Part shown: in pieces, positions 50,706 to 62,168 of the stretch
Layout: each line of letters opens with the position of its first letter
Position numbering within the stretch: the stretch's first letter is position 1
Assembly (NCBI RefSeq): GCF_037042905.1
Contig: NC_087262.1
Location: forward strand, 24,652,501 to 24,716,500
Length of the DNA stretch: 64,000 bases
Reading direction: 5' to 3'
Origin: Lytechinus pictus
Taxonomy: Eukaryota > Echinodermata > Echinoidea > Temnopleuroida > Toxopneustidae
The notes under the pieces: generated by a model
What the model saw: only the letters and a program-made list of their open reading frames with translations
What the model was told of the DNA's origin: nothing
Database searches by the model: none
Made by a program: the position numbers and the translations under genes

Positions 50706-51206
50706 TCTTTCATTTAAAAAGAAAATACTTTTTTTTTAAAGGAAATCACTAGTCTTTGAAAAAATGCTGTCAATTATAGGTGTCCGATATCAAATACAAT
50801 GAATTATTCCATCAAGTTTGTTTCACAATTTTCTCATGTTGCGATTGATTTTTTACAAGCCCTGTAAGAAGTTTCATTAAACTTTTTGTAAAGTCACGCT
50901 TCATTGGCTTGAAAGTGTTCATATGACATGTCAGATTTTGGATACCAAGTGTTAACAAAATATAAGTGCATTACCAATTCTAATAATCTCATATTCATAA
51001 CTCTGGCCAAAAATTTGAAAAAAATATGCTTTGCTCATTTAAGAAGTTCAGAAAATGAAAATGAAAGAGAAACCCTTACGGTTCGCCGAGTTAATTTTGT
51101 CAGATTAAAATTGTTCGAGAGACCGAGTGTAATTTACAAAGTGCTTAAAGAACAACTGTCATATGCTCAAATTTCATGTTATTTACGTCATCATTTGACA
51201 ACCTAC

Positions 51207-51345
51207 CTTCAAATCCCTGTGAACTATAAGATTTTTATGACAATGTTCTACGCTCTCCAAGATCTGTTGTATGCAGTGGCTTGCGTCGGCCTCACTGTAA
51301 TATTCCCTGGCTACAATGTCTTCAAACAACTCTCCTCCTGTAACT
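51207..51345 (-). CDS. CAMK2: CaMKII exon: hinge, aD-aE helices and catalytic loop (139 nt)
   Basis: The acceptor is a long T tract ending TTTTTTCAG, and the donor is GTAGGT. The first base completes the Leu codon of FDL from the exon at 54,726. The peptide is [46 protein letters not shown]. The hinge glutamates of GGELFEDI and the catalytic-loop HRD with Asp equivalent to Asp135 are present, as is the Lys of HRDLK. In vertebrate genes this stretch is, as I recall, split into exons of 66 and 73 nt; here the two are one exon whose length is exactly their sum. A spurious plus-strand open frame (50,928-51,401) overlaps it in antisense. Confidence 0.97.
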
Positions 51346-51414
51346 CTGAAAAAATAAAGAAAAAAAATAGCTCATATTCTAGTGGAATCATCAGGGTTTA
51401 GCGGTTTAGACTCT

Positions 51415-51650
51415 CATCGAGAGTCCTTTGGTAAGGCGTCAGTCCACACTTTGCCACCAGGTGTAAAATGGGTACTCGGTAAGACGGGAAAGCCTATGTA
51501 GTATGCCTAGCAACCAAGTCATGAAACTCTTGTTGGAATGCTACCCAGGGAGTAGAGAATGTGCATACACCGTGTGCGGGTATGCCAAGATCCGATGATC
51601 TGGCTAATACTTATTAAGCGCTATATAAATGTAACTATTCTTATTCATTA
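51415..51650 (+). mobile_element. SINE with GCGCTATATAAATG tail
   Basis: It contains ACTCTCATCGAGAGTCC, CAGGTGTAAAATGGGTAC, GGGAAAGCCTATGTAGTATG, GAATGCTACCCAGGGAGTAG and ends with TTAAGCGCTATATAAATGTA followed by ATTC/TTATT repeats. The GCGCTATATAAATG plus T/A-rich tail is typical of many animal SINEs. It sits about 70 bp upstream of the acceptor of the exon at 51,207-51,345, antisense to the gene. Its middle is the source type of the 86-bp array at 47.6-48.6 kb. Confidence 0.75.
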
Positions 51651-51830
51651 TCATTCCTATCCTATTATGATCATAAGAGTAATCATAATATAATTTGTAT
51701 ACAATCAGTTGGTCAGGAGTCAGTTTTGCTGATTTGTCTGTGGCATGAATTCAAATCAATGCAGGTAACTCTCAATCCTTATTACTTGTCAACTTTAGTT
51801 AAGCCCTGCCTGATCAATTTCATTGTCAGA

Positions 51831-51960
51831 GGACCCATAACACAAAGGTTAGCGATTGATCGTAAGCCTGGTTTTCACGATTGATTGTACATTGTAGTCA
51901 ATACAATCAATCGCAGAAAAATGTTCTACAATCATTGCTAAGCTTTGTGTTACGGGCTCC
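51831..51960. mobile_element. MITE of the TAACACAAAG family (130 bp)
   Basis: GGACCCATAACACAAAGGTT then AGCGATTGAT at the left faces the right end, whose reverse complement is GGAGCCCGTAACACAAAGCT then TAGCAATGAT. The interior TTTTCACGATTGATTGTACA is shared with 30,476-30,599. It is non-coding. Confidence 0.75.
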
Positions 51961-52004
51961 TGTGCTCTCCTCAATGTTTGTAGGTCAGAATTTTTGTTTT
52001 GTAT

Positions 52005-52250
52005 TTAACCCTTTGCACGCTGATGTTGCAAATTGGCACATTCGTACAATTAAATTCAGCAATCGTAATAATCAGTTTTCTCTCCTACCTTCAAATTACA
52101 TAAGCTAATAAAAGGCAATAGTTCTTGGATAACATCTATATAATAATACTTATAGATGGTGCAATATGAATATCTTAAATTAAAGAAAATAACATGGAAA
52201 CAATTGTCATTATTATCCCCCCAAAATTAATTCAGCGTGAAAAGAGTTAA
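52005..52250. mobile_element. TTAA-ended MITE (246 bp)
   Basis: TTAACCCTTTGCACGCTGA at the left matches the reverse complement of the right end, TTAACTCTTTTCACGCTGA, with two mismatches. TTAA at both outer edges is like the three larger foldback elements at 23.2, 24.2 and 32.1 kb, although the inner sequence is unrelated. Confidence 0.6.
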
Positions 52251-52907
52251 TGTGTTTGTTTGTATATGTGATGTATAGATGCAATTCTTTCTAAAAAAAA
52301 AAAAACTACTATACGTGGGGGGCGGTAAATATGAGTGGAAATCTATCAACCTTGATTAACCACCTTGACTTTTCAACCTCGTGATTTACAAGGTGACCTT
52401 GACATTGCCACCTCTGCTCATATTCTCTACTTTATTGGTTTTCTGCTCAAATGAATAAATTCATGTTATTAGTGAGTAAGAAAGGACAAATTAGGCATGA
52501 TGAAATCAACAAAATACACAAGAAGACTAATTTCCTCACAAGCCCTTTGGAGTGTCAATATCACTCCTTATAGGCAAACAACTTAGTTCTAAATCAATAT
52601 ATCATGAGTCAATGAAAAGCCACTTAATAAATGATTTTATGAACGATAAGGGGTGTCATATTAAGGCACTGGATTGGCTCCCTACTTGAGGGTTGTTTCT
52701 GTTGCTTACAGTATACATTTTGGCCAGGCATGCAAACTGCATAGTGACAATTCCAGCTCTTGGCTGTCCCTAATTCTGCAACAGCTTCCAATGGGTAGAT
52801 TATAGATAAAAAGGGTTATCATAGATCAATTCGATATTCAATAGATGGCCTATTGACAGCCAGTGGCATTAAAGGGAAGTTGTATAATGGTTCCAATCTG
52901 TGAACGG

Positions 52908-53320
52908 TAAATTGCCAATTCGCCTACTGCCAACTTGTCCACTCATCACATGCATTTAGTCTAATGCTATTCTGTCTATCACTATTTTGTCTAACAACCA
53001 TTTAGTCCAATAACCATTTAGTCCAATCATCACTTCGCCTAATCTCCAGTTCGTCTATGGCCATTTTGTCTCATAACAAGTCGGTCTAATACCCATTTTA
53101 TTTTCATTCATTTCACCAGATTAACACTTAGTCCAGTTAGACCAAATGGTAAATGGACTAAATGGCTATGGACCAACTGGTTATTAGACGAAATGATGAG
53201 TGGACAAAATGGCAATTAGACCATGTGGATATATAGTTGATGAATTGATGGTAGACCAAATGATACTAGACAAGTTCATGAACTTGGCAATTGGAAGAAT
53301 TGGAATTAGACCAATTAAAA
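52908..53320. repeat. Foldback array of short TTTAGTCTAAT / ATTAGACTAAA words
   Basis: From 52,908 to about 53,095 the plus strand repeats words such as CATTTAGTCCAATAACC and CATTTTGTCTAAC every 15-20 bp. From about 53,125 to 53,320 it carries their reverse complements (TTAGACGAAATGATGAGTGG, ACAAAATGGCAATTAGACC). The two halves can pair over hundreds of bases in many registers. Confidence 0.75.
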
Positions 53321-54725
53321 ATAAACCTTTGTGAACAACCATGGATTAGAGGCCATTTTCATTTATAATTTTGAATTTCCCCATTATGGTATTACCATGG
53401 AAACCTTGATTTCGATTGGCTGAGGCCTGTTCCCTTACTATAATATAAGGTAAAAACAAATTATGAAAGAAATTGTTTTAAAAACAATAAGGTAAACACT
53501 AAATTCCCCATAAAATTCTACAGAGAGATTTGTACAAAGATAGGAACAGATGGAATATATTTTGCAGGGTTGTTTTCTTCTCCCCAAATTAGGAATATTA
53601 TAAAACATCAAAAAAGAACATTTGACATGAACATATAATCTGTTGCTCTTTACTCCCCCTATGCAACAAACACTATGTGCTTTCAACTCCATGAAACCAA
53701 ACATTGCAGATTCTCTTTCTTCAAATTCAAACAATATCCATGGTTTCCAAGGTTACCACAAGGCAAATTTGTAGATTATGACTCAAATCACAACCACAAG
53801 GAAGAAGCAAAGACGGTCTCGATCACAATCAGAACTCAATCACGACCAAACCAAACTACACTGACATGTATACCCTGTATGGACATAGCTGTTAGCTTTA
53901 AACGGTTACCATGGCAAACAAACCGTTGCCGTGGATATCGGGGTACACATGTATGTCATGCATATACAGAGGTCGATTAACTAGAAACCAATACTTTCAA
54001 GGGCTGCCGTGGTGTTGATGGAAAGATGTTCAGAGAGCTCAAATAATGAGAGTTACCAGAGGAAAAATGGTTTGCAGAGAAAAAAAATCAATGTTTTGTT
54101 TTCACAGCTAAATTAAGTGGCTTTTAAGTCTATCGACCCACAAGTAATAAGCAGGAAAAAGGGTCAACAATTATTCTAAATTCAAATTTTGAGGTAAATT
54201 TCAATAACTTGGCTTTTCTTTTGAGTGTTAGAATATCACAAAAAGATATTGCATAGATGGATAACATCTAATAATCTCAAACTCTAGGTGATATATTTGG
54301 GTATTTAAAATTGTCTCAAAAATAGTTTTTATTATTCTTTATGATTGTAAATAGGTGTTAGAAATGAAGAACAATCCAAAGGGATGTTTGTTTGTCGAGG
54401 AATAGAGAATATTTCTAAAAATATCAGTGAATGTAAAAAACAGATGCAAAAATCCAGAATTTGTGTGAGGGGAATCTTACCACCCTTGTTCGACAGAGAC
54501 AAAACCTGATTTTAAACTGTTAAAACTACAGACTGACTGACTGACATCTACAAATTTCATTAAAAGGACTTCTTGAACAGGTGATAATATAATATCCATT
54601 GTGAACATGACTGCAAATTTTATGCCACAGCCCCCCCCCCTGGCCAGTAATCAGTGGTCAGTGCCAGCTTCTACAAGGTAAAAAACCAGTGGTCAGTGGT
54701 GAATGGTCAATATGATCTTACTTAC

Positions 54726-54780
54726 AGGTCAAAAACCAAGTAGTGGAAGCCTTCCTCTGCAATACTATCATGAAGTCGAA
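54726..54780 (-). CDS. CAMK2: CaMKII exon: kinase N-lobe b4-b5 strands (55 nt)
   Basis: The acceptor is TTTAACATTACAG and the donor is GTAAGT. The first two bases would finish a Val codon (PNIV) from an exon right of the window. The peptide is RLHDSIAEEGFHYLVFD plus two bases of Leu completed by the next exon. It is nearly identical to animal CaMKII, where it leads to the hinge; the Phe of VFD is the usual gatekeeper-region residue. The 55-nt length and phases match the conserved exon. The exon with LEREARICRLLKHPNI was not found up to 64,000. Confidence 0.95.
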
Positions 54781-56084
54781 CTGTAATGTTAAAAAAAAAA
54801 AGAGAGAGAGAAATAATTAAGATAATAATATAGTTATTTGAAATACGATGAAATAGAAATATCACACAAATTTAGTAATCAAATAGATGTGAGTGATATT
54901 GAAGTCAGCATCTCATAAAATGAAATGGCAAACCTAGAAATGTCGCAACTCACTTTAAAACATTAATTTATGCTTAAAATAATTCAAAGAATAATACAAC
55001 TGAAAAACATTATAATTATTTAAACAAAATTACTGGATCTCCTTAAAGACTCCTACCTCATGATCAAATGAATTTAAAAAAAATATCAATTCATATTATA
55101 ATGGAACAGCAATTGATTAAAGGAGTATAATTCCAACTACAAACATGCAGTTTTGTTGCTAAATTTAAACTTTTTATTAACAAAAATGGCTTTCATTCAT
55201 TGCAAATTAAACATCATAAAACATCTGGGAAGAACTGTTATCTTCTAATATAGGTAGTTGTTTATAGGCCTATATGTATTGAAGAGCACTTCAAAATATA
55301 GCCTCAGTTCTGACAATGATTGAATGGAAATATCAAAACCAATGATGGGAATGATGATATGAATTATCACTATTAAAATTTGCTTGATTCAAAAGTTTTT
55401 CGTTCAGATTCTAATAGGAAACTTGTGAAAGTGTTTAATTACGACCTTCTGCTCCTGAATGCAAATGACTTGTTAGTGCAAGTAGGTCCATGGTTAGTGA
55501 CAGGATATATTATTTCCAATTTCAATATTGCCCTTTTCACACATTTAATGATGAAATATCTACATTTAGTATAATGAATAGACTCCTAATATTCAATTAT
55601 AATCATCGCTTTATCAATTCTAAAAGTGAAGGTCATCTTCACAATCAAATAAACCACTCATAGTATCAAGGTTGATGCGTTTTATACTTTCTAGTCGGAG
55701 ATCGTAAACAGCAGGCACTGTACATGCACAGCAGTTCAAAACCGAGTATCGACGATTCAACTTCCCATCGATGTGCATATTACCTGGTTTTCTTCTTCAG
55801 GCCACAACACAGTCACAAAATACCCTTCTCCTCCTCATCTTTTCTTCTTTTTTTTAAGGATTTTTTTCTTTTTCGGTGAGGCATCAGCGAAAATGCTACT
55901 TGTATCATCGGGTCATAATGGATACGTGTATACATGGAGGGCAGACTGTTAGGGTGTGTGTGTGTGTGTTTGTTGGTCTTGCATGACCAAGGAACACTCA
56001 CACTCGTGTCGCATGTGTGTATATATGCTTGTATATGCCTGCCTATAAGTGATGCTGATCTGAAAATTTTCAACATCCATCCTT

Positions 56085-56212
56085 CACAACTCTCGCTCTC
56101 TCTCTCTTCCTTTCTTTTGTTCTCTGTCACTTCACTCTGTCTCTCTCTCCTCTCTTCCACCTTGTTTGCTTCTCTACATGTCTCCTTCTTTCCCTCCTTC
56201 TTTCCATCATCG
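56085..56212. repeat. CT-rich microsatellite
   Basis: The tract alternates CTCTCTCTCT with TTCCTTTCTT and CCTCCTTCTTTCC blocks. It lies 110 bp after a short GTGTGTGTGT run (55,955-55,970). The minus strand reads as a Glu/Arg/Lys-rich spurious frame. Confidence 0.85.
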
Positions 56213-57727
56213 CAGATTAACAAAAAGAAAAGGGATAGCAGAAAAAAAATCTATTGGCCATTATCCAGCGAAAACAATAAGTGATCCACATTTCATTCAC
56301 GTCATTCTCTAAAGACATCCATATCATTAGCACTTCTAGAGGCAAAACAAATGGGTAATTGTTCCCATGGTAACAAATTACATTGTAACTAATTTGGGAT
56401 GCAATACGTTTACAGCTTCCATGGCTAATTGCTTTATTTTGTATTCCAAACTTGCTGTAAGTAACATGTTTCTTCAATCCTCATCATAACACGTACATTA
56501 TTCCTTCAGAGCACGCATCTCAGGTTTACACGTATTAACTTTTTTTTTTGAGGAGTAACAAAGCATTAATGTTATTTCCATCATTTTAATGAAGCTATTA
56601 GATTGTGTTCAGACAAGTAACTTTTACCCTAGAATCCTGACTTAAAGAGATGTTCAGCTGAACACACAGTTGTGTTCAAGTGATTTTCGTCAGTCAAAAA
56701 TACAAACATTTATTAATACACGAACACAAAACAAAGAAAATATTGGTGCTTAATATATTTGTTCTTGTTTCACTGATGATGATGATGATGAAATAAACTG
56801 TATTTATGACTGAATAAGCGATAGTTAAACTCTAAAGCATAAATTTACTTTGGTAAATCCCCCAAAATGCCTTTTTGATCTAATTCATTATATTAATATG
56901 TAGTGTATGACCTATAACTGTTAAGATGTTGAGGATATGGAATAAAAAGGGGTTTACAAGATGAATTTTTGTGATTTTACATGAAAATGTATTTTGATCA
57001 AGTGCTTTCTCAAGGTAAAAAAATATCTGCAAACTCATTCTTTTTTTCTCTTTTTTGATATAAAAACCTATTACAAAGCACAGCATGGGTTGAAATTTCA
57101 GAATATATCTTTGTAGTTTTCTGATATCTTTCACTAACTTTGTAATACATGTGCCCAAAGAGCCCTTTCTAAAGAAAAATAAAAACATTACCAAGAGAGG
57201 GGTGCTACATAAACAACATAACAATTCCTAATTTGAATATTGTTGACAAAAGATGCAATGGCCACTACGCTAATGTGTGACTGGAATGTAATATGGTATT
57301 CCAGTATAACTGATATTATTAACCCTATACCATAGCTTTAGCTTGGCTTGAAGAATGTATCCCAATTAATTATATAAAATGATGGAAAACCAAAACTGTA
57401 CAAATTTTAATCTCTGAATACTCATTTTTCCCTCAACCCCTAAAATATAGCTATTTATATAAAAAAATGCCTCGTACATGAACACTATACCCCTCCACCA
57501 ATGTTTTTCGAGTATTTTATTTCTTTAGCATATGTTCTCATGAGCCGCAGCAACATCCAACCCACTCATGCACTATTCACCTTTACTCATGAATGGTACG
57601 CACCATGGGCGCCCTGTATTCACCAGAAGAAGACAACAGAGAAAATATGCAGCGTATTTTGAAGGGAACAAAACAAGAGATCTATAAATGGCTCGGATGG
57701 CTGTAAGGTATATTCTGTCTGCTGCTT

Positions 57728-57955
57728 CTGTTGCTCTCTCTCTCTCTATCTCTCTCTTTCTTTAGGTGTCTCAATGTCTCTCTTTATATTTTTGTTCTTT
57801 TTTTTCCTTCTAGTTCTCTTCTCCTTTTACTCCAATTCTCCCTCTCCCTTTATTAACATCTTCACCTTCATCTCTGCATTCCTTACTTCTCTGCCTTTTC
57901 GTTTTCACCCCACCCCCTTCTCTCTCTCTCTCTCTCTGTCCCTATCTATCTCCCC
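57728..57955. repeat. CT-rich microsatellite cluster
   Basis: CTCTCTCTCTCTATCTCTCT at about 57,735 and CTCTCTCTCTCTCTCTGTCC at about 57,920 bracket a T/C-rich stretch. The open frame over it on the plus strand is Ser/Phe/Leu/Pro-only and is a product of base composition. Confidence 0.8.
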
Positions 57956-59373
57956 ATATATATTTCTATATCTATCTACCTCTCATCCGAGCACCTATAC
58001 CTCTGCACCTCTTTCATCATCTACTTATTTTCCCCTTAGCTTCCCTTCATTAGATACAAACTGTCTAAAGAATAAATGAGCAGTTTTGCACCAAAATACC
58101 TTCTCATTAACCCATTAAGCACTAGGTCTAAGATAACTCCACCTAGGGCCAATGGAAACCGTGTAGAATACTGAAATTGAATCTAGTTCAAGGGGTTAGC
58201 TTAAACGGTGATCAAGGGGCCTTGTCATGCCAGCACTCGTTTATGATAACCCGGCATCACAAAAGAATTGGTAACTTCAATATAATTCGCCTTTCATGTT
58301 GATGAGGCTTAGTTATACATTAGCGTTATTCAATAAGAGTAGAAAAGAGGGACAAAGTACATTGTCAGCATGTGCTTTAAACCCAGAGATTTTTCCAGAT
58401 GTTCATTTATGACTACCATAGCTTGTTTATTGATCAGTCGGCTAGGTTCACTCACCTACCGATAGGGTCAGAAGGGATGTGAACAGACAGTGTGGGGTTT
58501 ATGGCTGAATTTACAATCAATATTGTAAAACCTAGGCTTCGTAATAGTTCATTACTTACTATTCAAGACTAGGAAAATTTCACAATGGAGTAACGAAGCA
58601 AATTATAAACTACAAGTAAATTTTGTCCTCAATGTATCGGAGCAAAGAGATCAATTTAATGAGACGATATAATGTAATTGTGAGAGGTACAGATGAAAAA
58701 GGGGCACCAAAGCATGAAGAACTTTAATCTCCATTATCAAAACAATAATACATCGAAACCCATGGAATTGTGAATCTAAAATTATCTTAAACAATCAACT
58801 CTCAAAATGACGGACAATTTCATTAGACAACAGGTTAAAAAGTATTTACAGCATCATCAACCATACTTCTATTCAGTGTTCATTATTCAATCGAACCTCA
58901 GAAATCACATATCACTGAAAATGAAGATTCTGGTTTGTTTTTGTTATCTAACTTATATAAACCTGTATTTGTACCTTGTGAATCAGTTTTGAGTAGGCCT
59001 ACCCAATGAAAAAAAGATTCAAGAAACTGTTTCTGGATAATACACACTTCAATAGTTCTAACCCACTCTAAAGGAATACTTAAAAGATAAGATCAGAAGA
59101 ATTGCTCCATTTTTAGAGTGTAGGGCAAAAGGGAAGTGGGTAATTTCTCACTTGAAATGTAGAAACAAAACAAAAACAAAAAAATGATTGGATTTATAGG
59201 CAGGAAAGTTGTCCTAGATTTAGGAAAGGGACCTTGTGTGCTTTATTGCCTGAGGCTCTGTTCAACACTTTTCAGGAAAAAAATACTTGGACTTGACTTA
59301 AAGCTATATATTTCACACCTGGACAACAAGGAAAAATACCTGGTAATTTCTGTTTGGGAATTCTACCCCACGG

Positions 59374-59630
59374 TGTGTTGGCTCAGTTGGTAAAGTGTCC
59401 GTCTCACAACCGGGAGGTCGGGGGTTCAAATCCCGGCCGCGTCAGACCAAAAGACGTTAAAAGATGGAAGTTGCTGCTACCCTGTTTGGCGTTCAACGAT
59501 TAAAGGGATAGAACCTCGTCGATCTCGCGCTGCGCAGCGGCTGCTGGGCCCACGATCAATTGGGCAAAAGCAAATTTTCGGAGTATTTAATTTCATGACT
59601 TTTTCAAACAATAAAATATGGATTTTTTTT
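59374..59630 (+). mobile_element. tRNA-derived SINE, plus orientation
   Basis: The A-box-like TGGCTCAGTTGG (59,379-59,390), a loop CTCACAA (CAC at the anticodon position) and the B-box GGTTCAAATCC (59,423-59,433) form the tRNA-like head. The body AAGACGTTAAAAGATGG..CCCTGTTTGGCGTTCAACG and the 3' end AAACAATAAAATATGGAT are shared with the minus copy at 21,052-21,282. This copy carries an extra GATCTCGCGCTGCGCAGCGG stretch near 59,520. Confidence 0.85.
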
Positions 59631-59831
59631 CCTAAATTGTGTCAGTGTGGAAGCAAAGTACTTGTGAAATCCCAAAAGATAAAAATCTGCAAATTAGTGT
59701 GCACTTTTCAAATCTTATATATTTTACATAAATTTCTAAAAAGGAACGGAGATAAATAAATGGGTTCACTAGCTTGAAAAGATACACCTTAACTAGCCTC
59801 ATAAGGTCAGACTTTACTGATCTATATAATA

Positions 59832-60072
59832 GGGTGTGGCTTCATAAGCCCAATAAGGTATTGATTAATTAGCTAAGTAGGGTGTGGCTTCACTAGCTTA
59901 GTAGGGCGTGGCTTCTCTAGCTTATTGAGTGTGACTTCACTAGCTTATAAGGGCGTGGCTTCACTTGTCTAGTTGGGACTGTCATCACTAGTATAATAAT
60001 GGGTGTGGCTTCACTGGTTCAATTGGGTGTGGCTTCACTAGTTTAATTGGGTGCAGCATCACATGCCTAATA
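59832..60072. repeat. 24-bp minisatellite GGGTGTGGCTTCACTAGCTT
   Basis: GGGTGTGGC-type anchors lie at 59,832, 59,880, 59,903, 59,927, 59,951, 59,975, 60,001, 60,025 and 60,049, mostly 24 bp apart. The variable part is ACTAGCTTAATT or similar. Each well-preserved unit has GGGTGTGGC or GGGCGTGGC, a GT/CACCC-box word of the Sp/KLF class. Confidence 0.85.
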
Positions 60073-61397
60073 ATGTATTTTAGCACACTTGTATATTTAG
60101 TCTCACTAATTCGGGGGGGGGTGTATTAAATAGCCCATTCATCCAATTATAGAAAATACAGTAAATTTGATAATACTGACTTCAATTAAAAGATAGTTCA
60201 TAAGACTTTACCTGAATGATAAAAAAGCAAGCAGTAGCCAGCTTCTTATTTAAAAGGAAATGAAGCCCAATTCTACTAATTTTCATTCCTATGTCATATA
60301 GAATGACTCTCACTTTCAGCTGAACAAAAATTCTTCTTCAATATTTCTTCTTTAAATATTTATTTTTTTATCATAAAACTCATCTTGCAAAACTGGAGAC
60401 AGAAACCCTCAAATATATCTTTGACAACATCTTGCTAATCAGTCTCATAACTTCAGCTTGACTTGGCACAGGCTAATGAGGAAACACCTTTGGGGAAAAA
60501 ACAATTTTCTAAGTGCATTGACTGGGCAATCAGTTGATTAAAAATCTTGCTGAGGTCTCCCTTTTGAACATGATGCATAAATAATACAAAAGAAATTATG
60601 ACTCATAACGGCAGACAAGGGAGAATATGTGCTTTAATCAAAATTGAGTATTGCATGAAAGAAGATTGATTTGATGGATTGAAAGCATGTGCATTGAATA
60701 ACGAGAGTCAGAATACAACTTGATTGCTTTGGTATGTGTATCATCACCATCATGATTATTTTCATCAGTAGTCACTTCTGAGTGAGGGGAGTGTTATGTT
60801 GGCTACCTTTTATAATAATTTTTAAGAATAGTCATCTCATGATGAAATAAATATAGAAATATAAAATTAGAACTTGTTAACAACGATTTGCATGATCCAA
60901 ACATCGTAGACCAATCTCTTATTTGGGGATTTGATAGAATAGCATGTTACCCTTACCTTCAAGCCCATCCACCCCTCCCCTCCCCCAAGTAATGATGACT
61001 TATCAAAATCGCCACTGTATGCACAGTGCAAGGATAACCATCAACTAATCGGCACTGTCGTTTCAAAATCGCAAATAAAATGAAGTCCCACATCATTAAT
61101 GCAAGGAAAACTGTCAACAAAAACAGCACAGATGTTTACAAATTGCAAAGAAAATAAAATCCTGCATCGCTTTTGCTCTTTCTCCACTGCTATAGAGTCC
61201 AAACCAAAAAGTAGTTTTGACTTTCAAGAAGTAGGACAGCATACAATATTAAGAGGGCCAAGCATTGTCCAGTCAAATACACTTTTGAGACAGCGGAGAT
61301 GTGAATCCATACATTGCCAATTTGAAGACCGCATCAGAAAATGTGCATTATTGATGAAGGTTCAGTATATAAGGAATGCTTTACATCTTAATGTCAT

Positions 61398-62168
61398 CTA
61401 GGCTGCGTTTATGCGACCTCAAGCCAGAATCATGATTCAAAACACAAACATGAATCACGATATCACAGAATCAGCGTTTAGACGACCGTCATTCCAATGC
61501 TGTTTCTCCTCAGATTCGGGCCAATCCAGTGCGCATCACTAGTGCGCAGTTTGACAGAGGAAGTTTTTCGTATGTGTTTCGGCTCTCGAAAAATCTTTTG
61601 CTTCCAGAATTCAACCTAATTTTGTTTACTTCTATCATATAAGGTCCATATGCTTCTATTCATCTTGTTAGTTAATCCAAAATGGTGTTCGGAAGTGAAT
61701 TTCAGCGTAGATCCAATTTAATATTGACACTCTATACTCATCATTGTCTCCAGTTAATTCATTTACTAGAACTTGAAGTTGAAGACATGACCAAAAAATG
61801 AAAAGTAGTGGACGATGCGAAGACCAACACAGAACTTGAACATGACAAGAAATGCATGCAGAGTAATCATGTACATACAATGAGCATAAGCTTGGCAAGA
61901 GTCAAACCGAAAGCCGTAGCCCGACGACACAGTGAGGTCATATAATCATGATTCAAATCACGATATCGTTTATTCGAACATTTTCGTACGTGATTCTGCA
62001 GAAACGTCTTTCCAAACGCCCCTTTTTTCGTGTTTCATGTTTGTGATTCTAATCATGATTATATTCAATTTCGACTAAACGCAATCGTGATTCTGCAGAA
62101 TCATGATTTGAATCATGATTCAGATCATGATTCTAGGGTGAAAAAGTGGCGGATAAACGCACCCCTAG
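61398..62168. mobile_element. Inverted-repeat element with CTAG ends and AATCATGATT repeats (771 bp)
   Basis: CTAGGCTGCGTTTATGCG at the left faces a right end whose reverse complement is CTAGGGGTGCGTTTATCCG. Next to both ends, AGAATCATGATTC and GAATCACGAT words recur in tandem and in both orientations (61,432-61,475 and 61,945-62,135). CTAG at both borders may be a target-site duplication. No transposase frame is visible. Confidence 0.7.

Larger units (their letters stand above)
40675..51206 (-). other. CaMKII intron (10.5 kb)
   Basis: It opens with GTAGGT (51,201-51,206) and closes TTCCAG beside 40,674. Named repeats lie at 41.68-41.87, 43.5-44.4, 46.9-47.05, 47.36-47.57, 47.61-48.59, 49.68-49.77 and 50.34-50.7 kb. 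A GTT/ATT microsatellite after GCGCTATAAAG (44.96-45.02 kb) looks like a SINE tail. In 41.9-43.4, 45.0-46.6 and 48.6-49.6 kb I see no convincing feature beyond low-complexity runs. Confidence 0.85.
51346..54725 (-). other. CaMKII intron (3.4 kb)
   Basis: It starts with GTAAGT (54,720-54,725) and ends TTTTTTCAG beside 51,345. It holds a SINE (51.4 kb), three inverted-repeat elements (51.83, 52.0 and 52.9 kb) and a short CAGTGGTCAGTG-type repeat at 54,645-54,710. In 53.4-54.6 kb I see no feature beyond X-box-like words such as GGTTACCATGGCAAAC near 53,904. Confidence 0.85.

Noticed and set aside
50928..51401. 157-codon plus-strand open frame
   Set aside because: Its second half is antisense to the 139-nt CaMKII exon, whose composition keeps it open. 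The first half has no recognisable domain, and the gene-strand reading is clearly the real one.
55813..56223. 136-codon Glu/Lys/Arg-rich minus-strand frame
   Set aside because: It is the reverse of the CT microsatellite and a GT run; low complexity explains it.
58456..58504. Candidate 49-nt minus-strand exon with ATTCAG before and GTGAGTGAA after
   Set aside because: Only one frame is open (INPTLSVHIPSDPIG), and CaMKII has no such exon between the ATP-binding and RLHDS exons. The signals alone are too weak.
59374..59445. Possible tRNA gene with CAC anticodon
   Set aside because: The tRNA-like head is followed by a body shared with a second copy at 21.05-21.28 kb, so it is a SINE. The acceptor stem is not intact.
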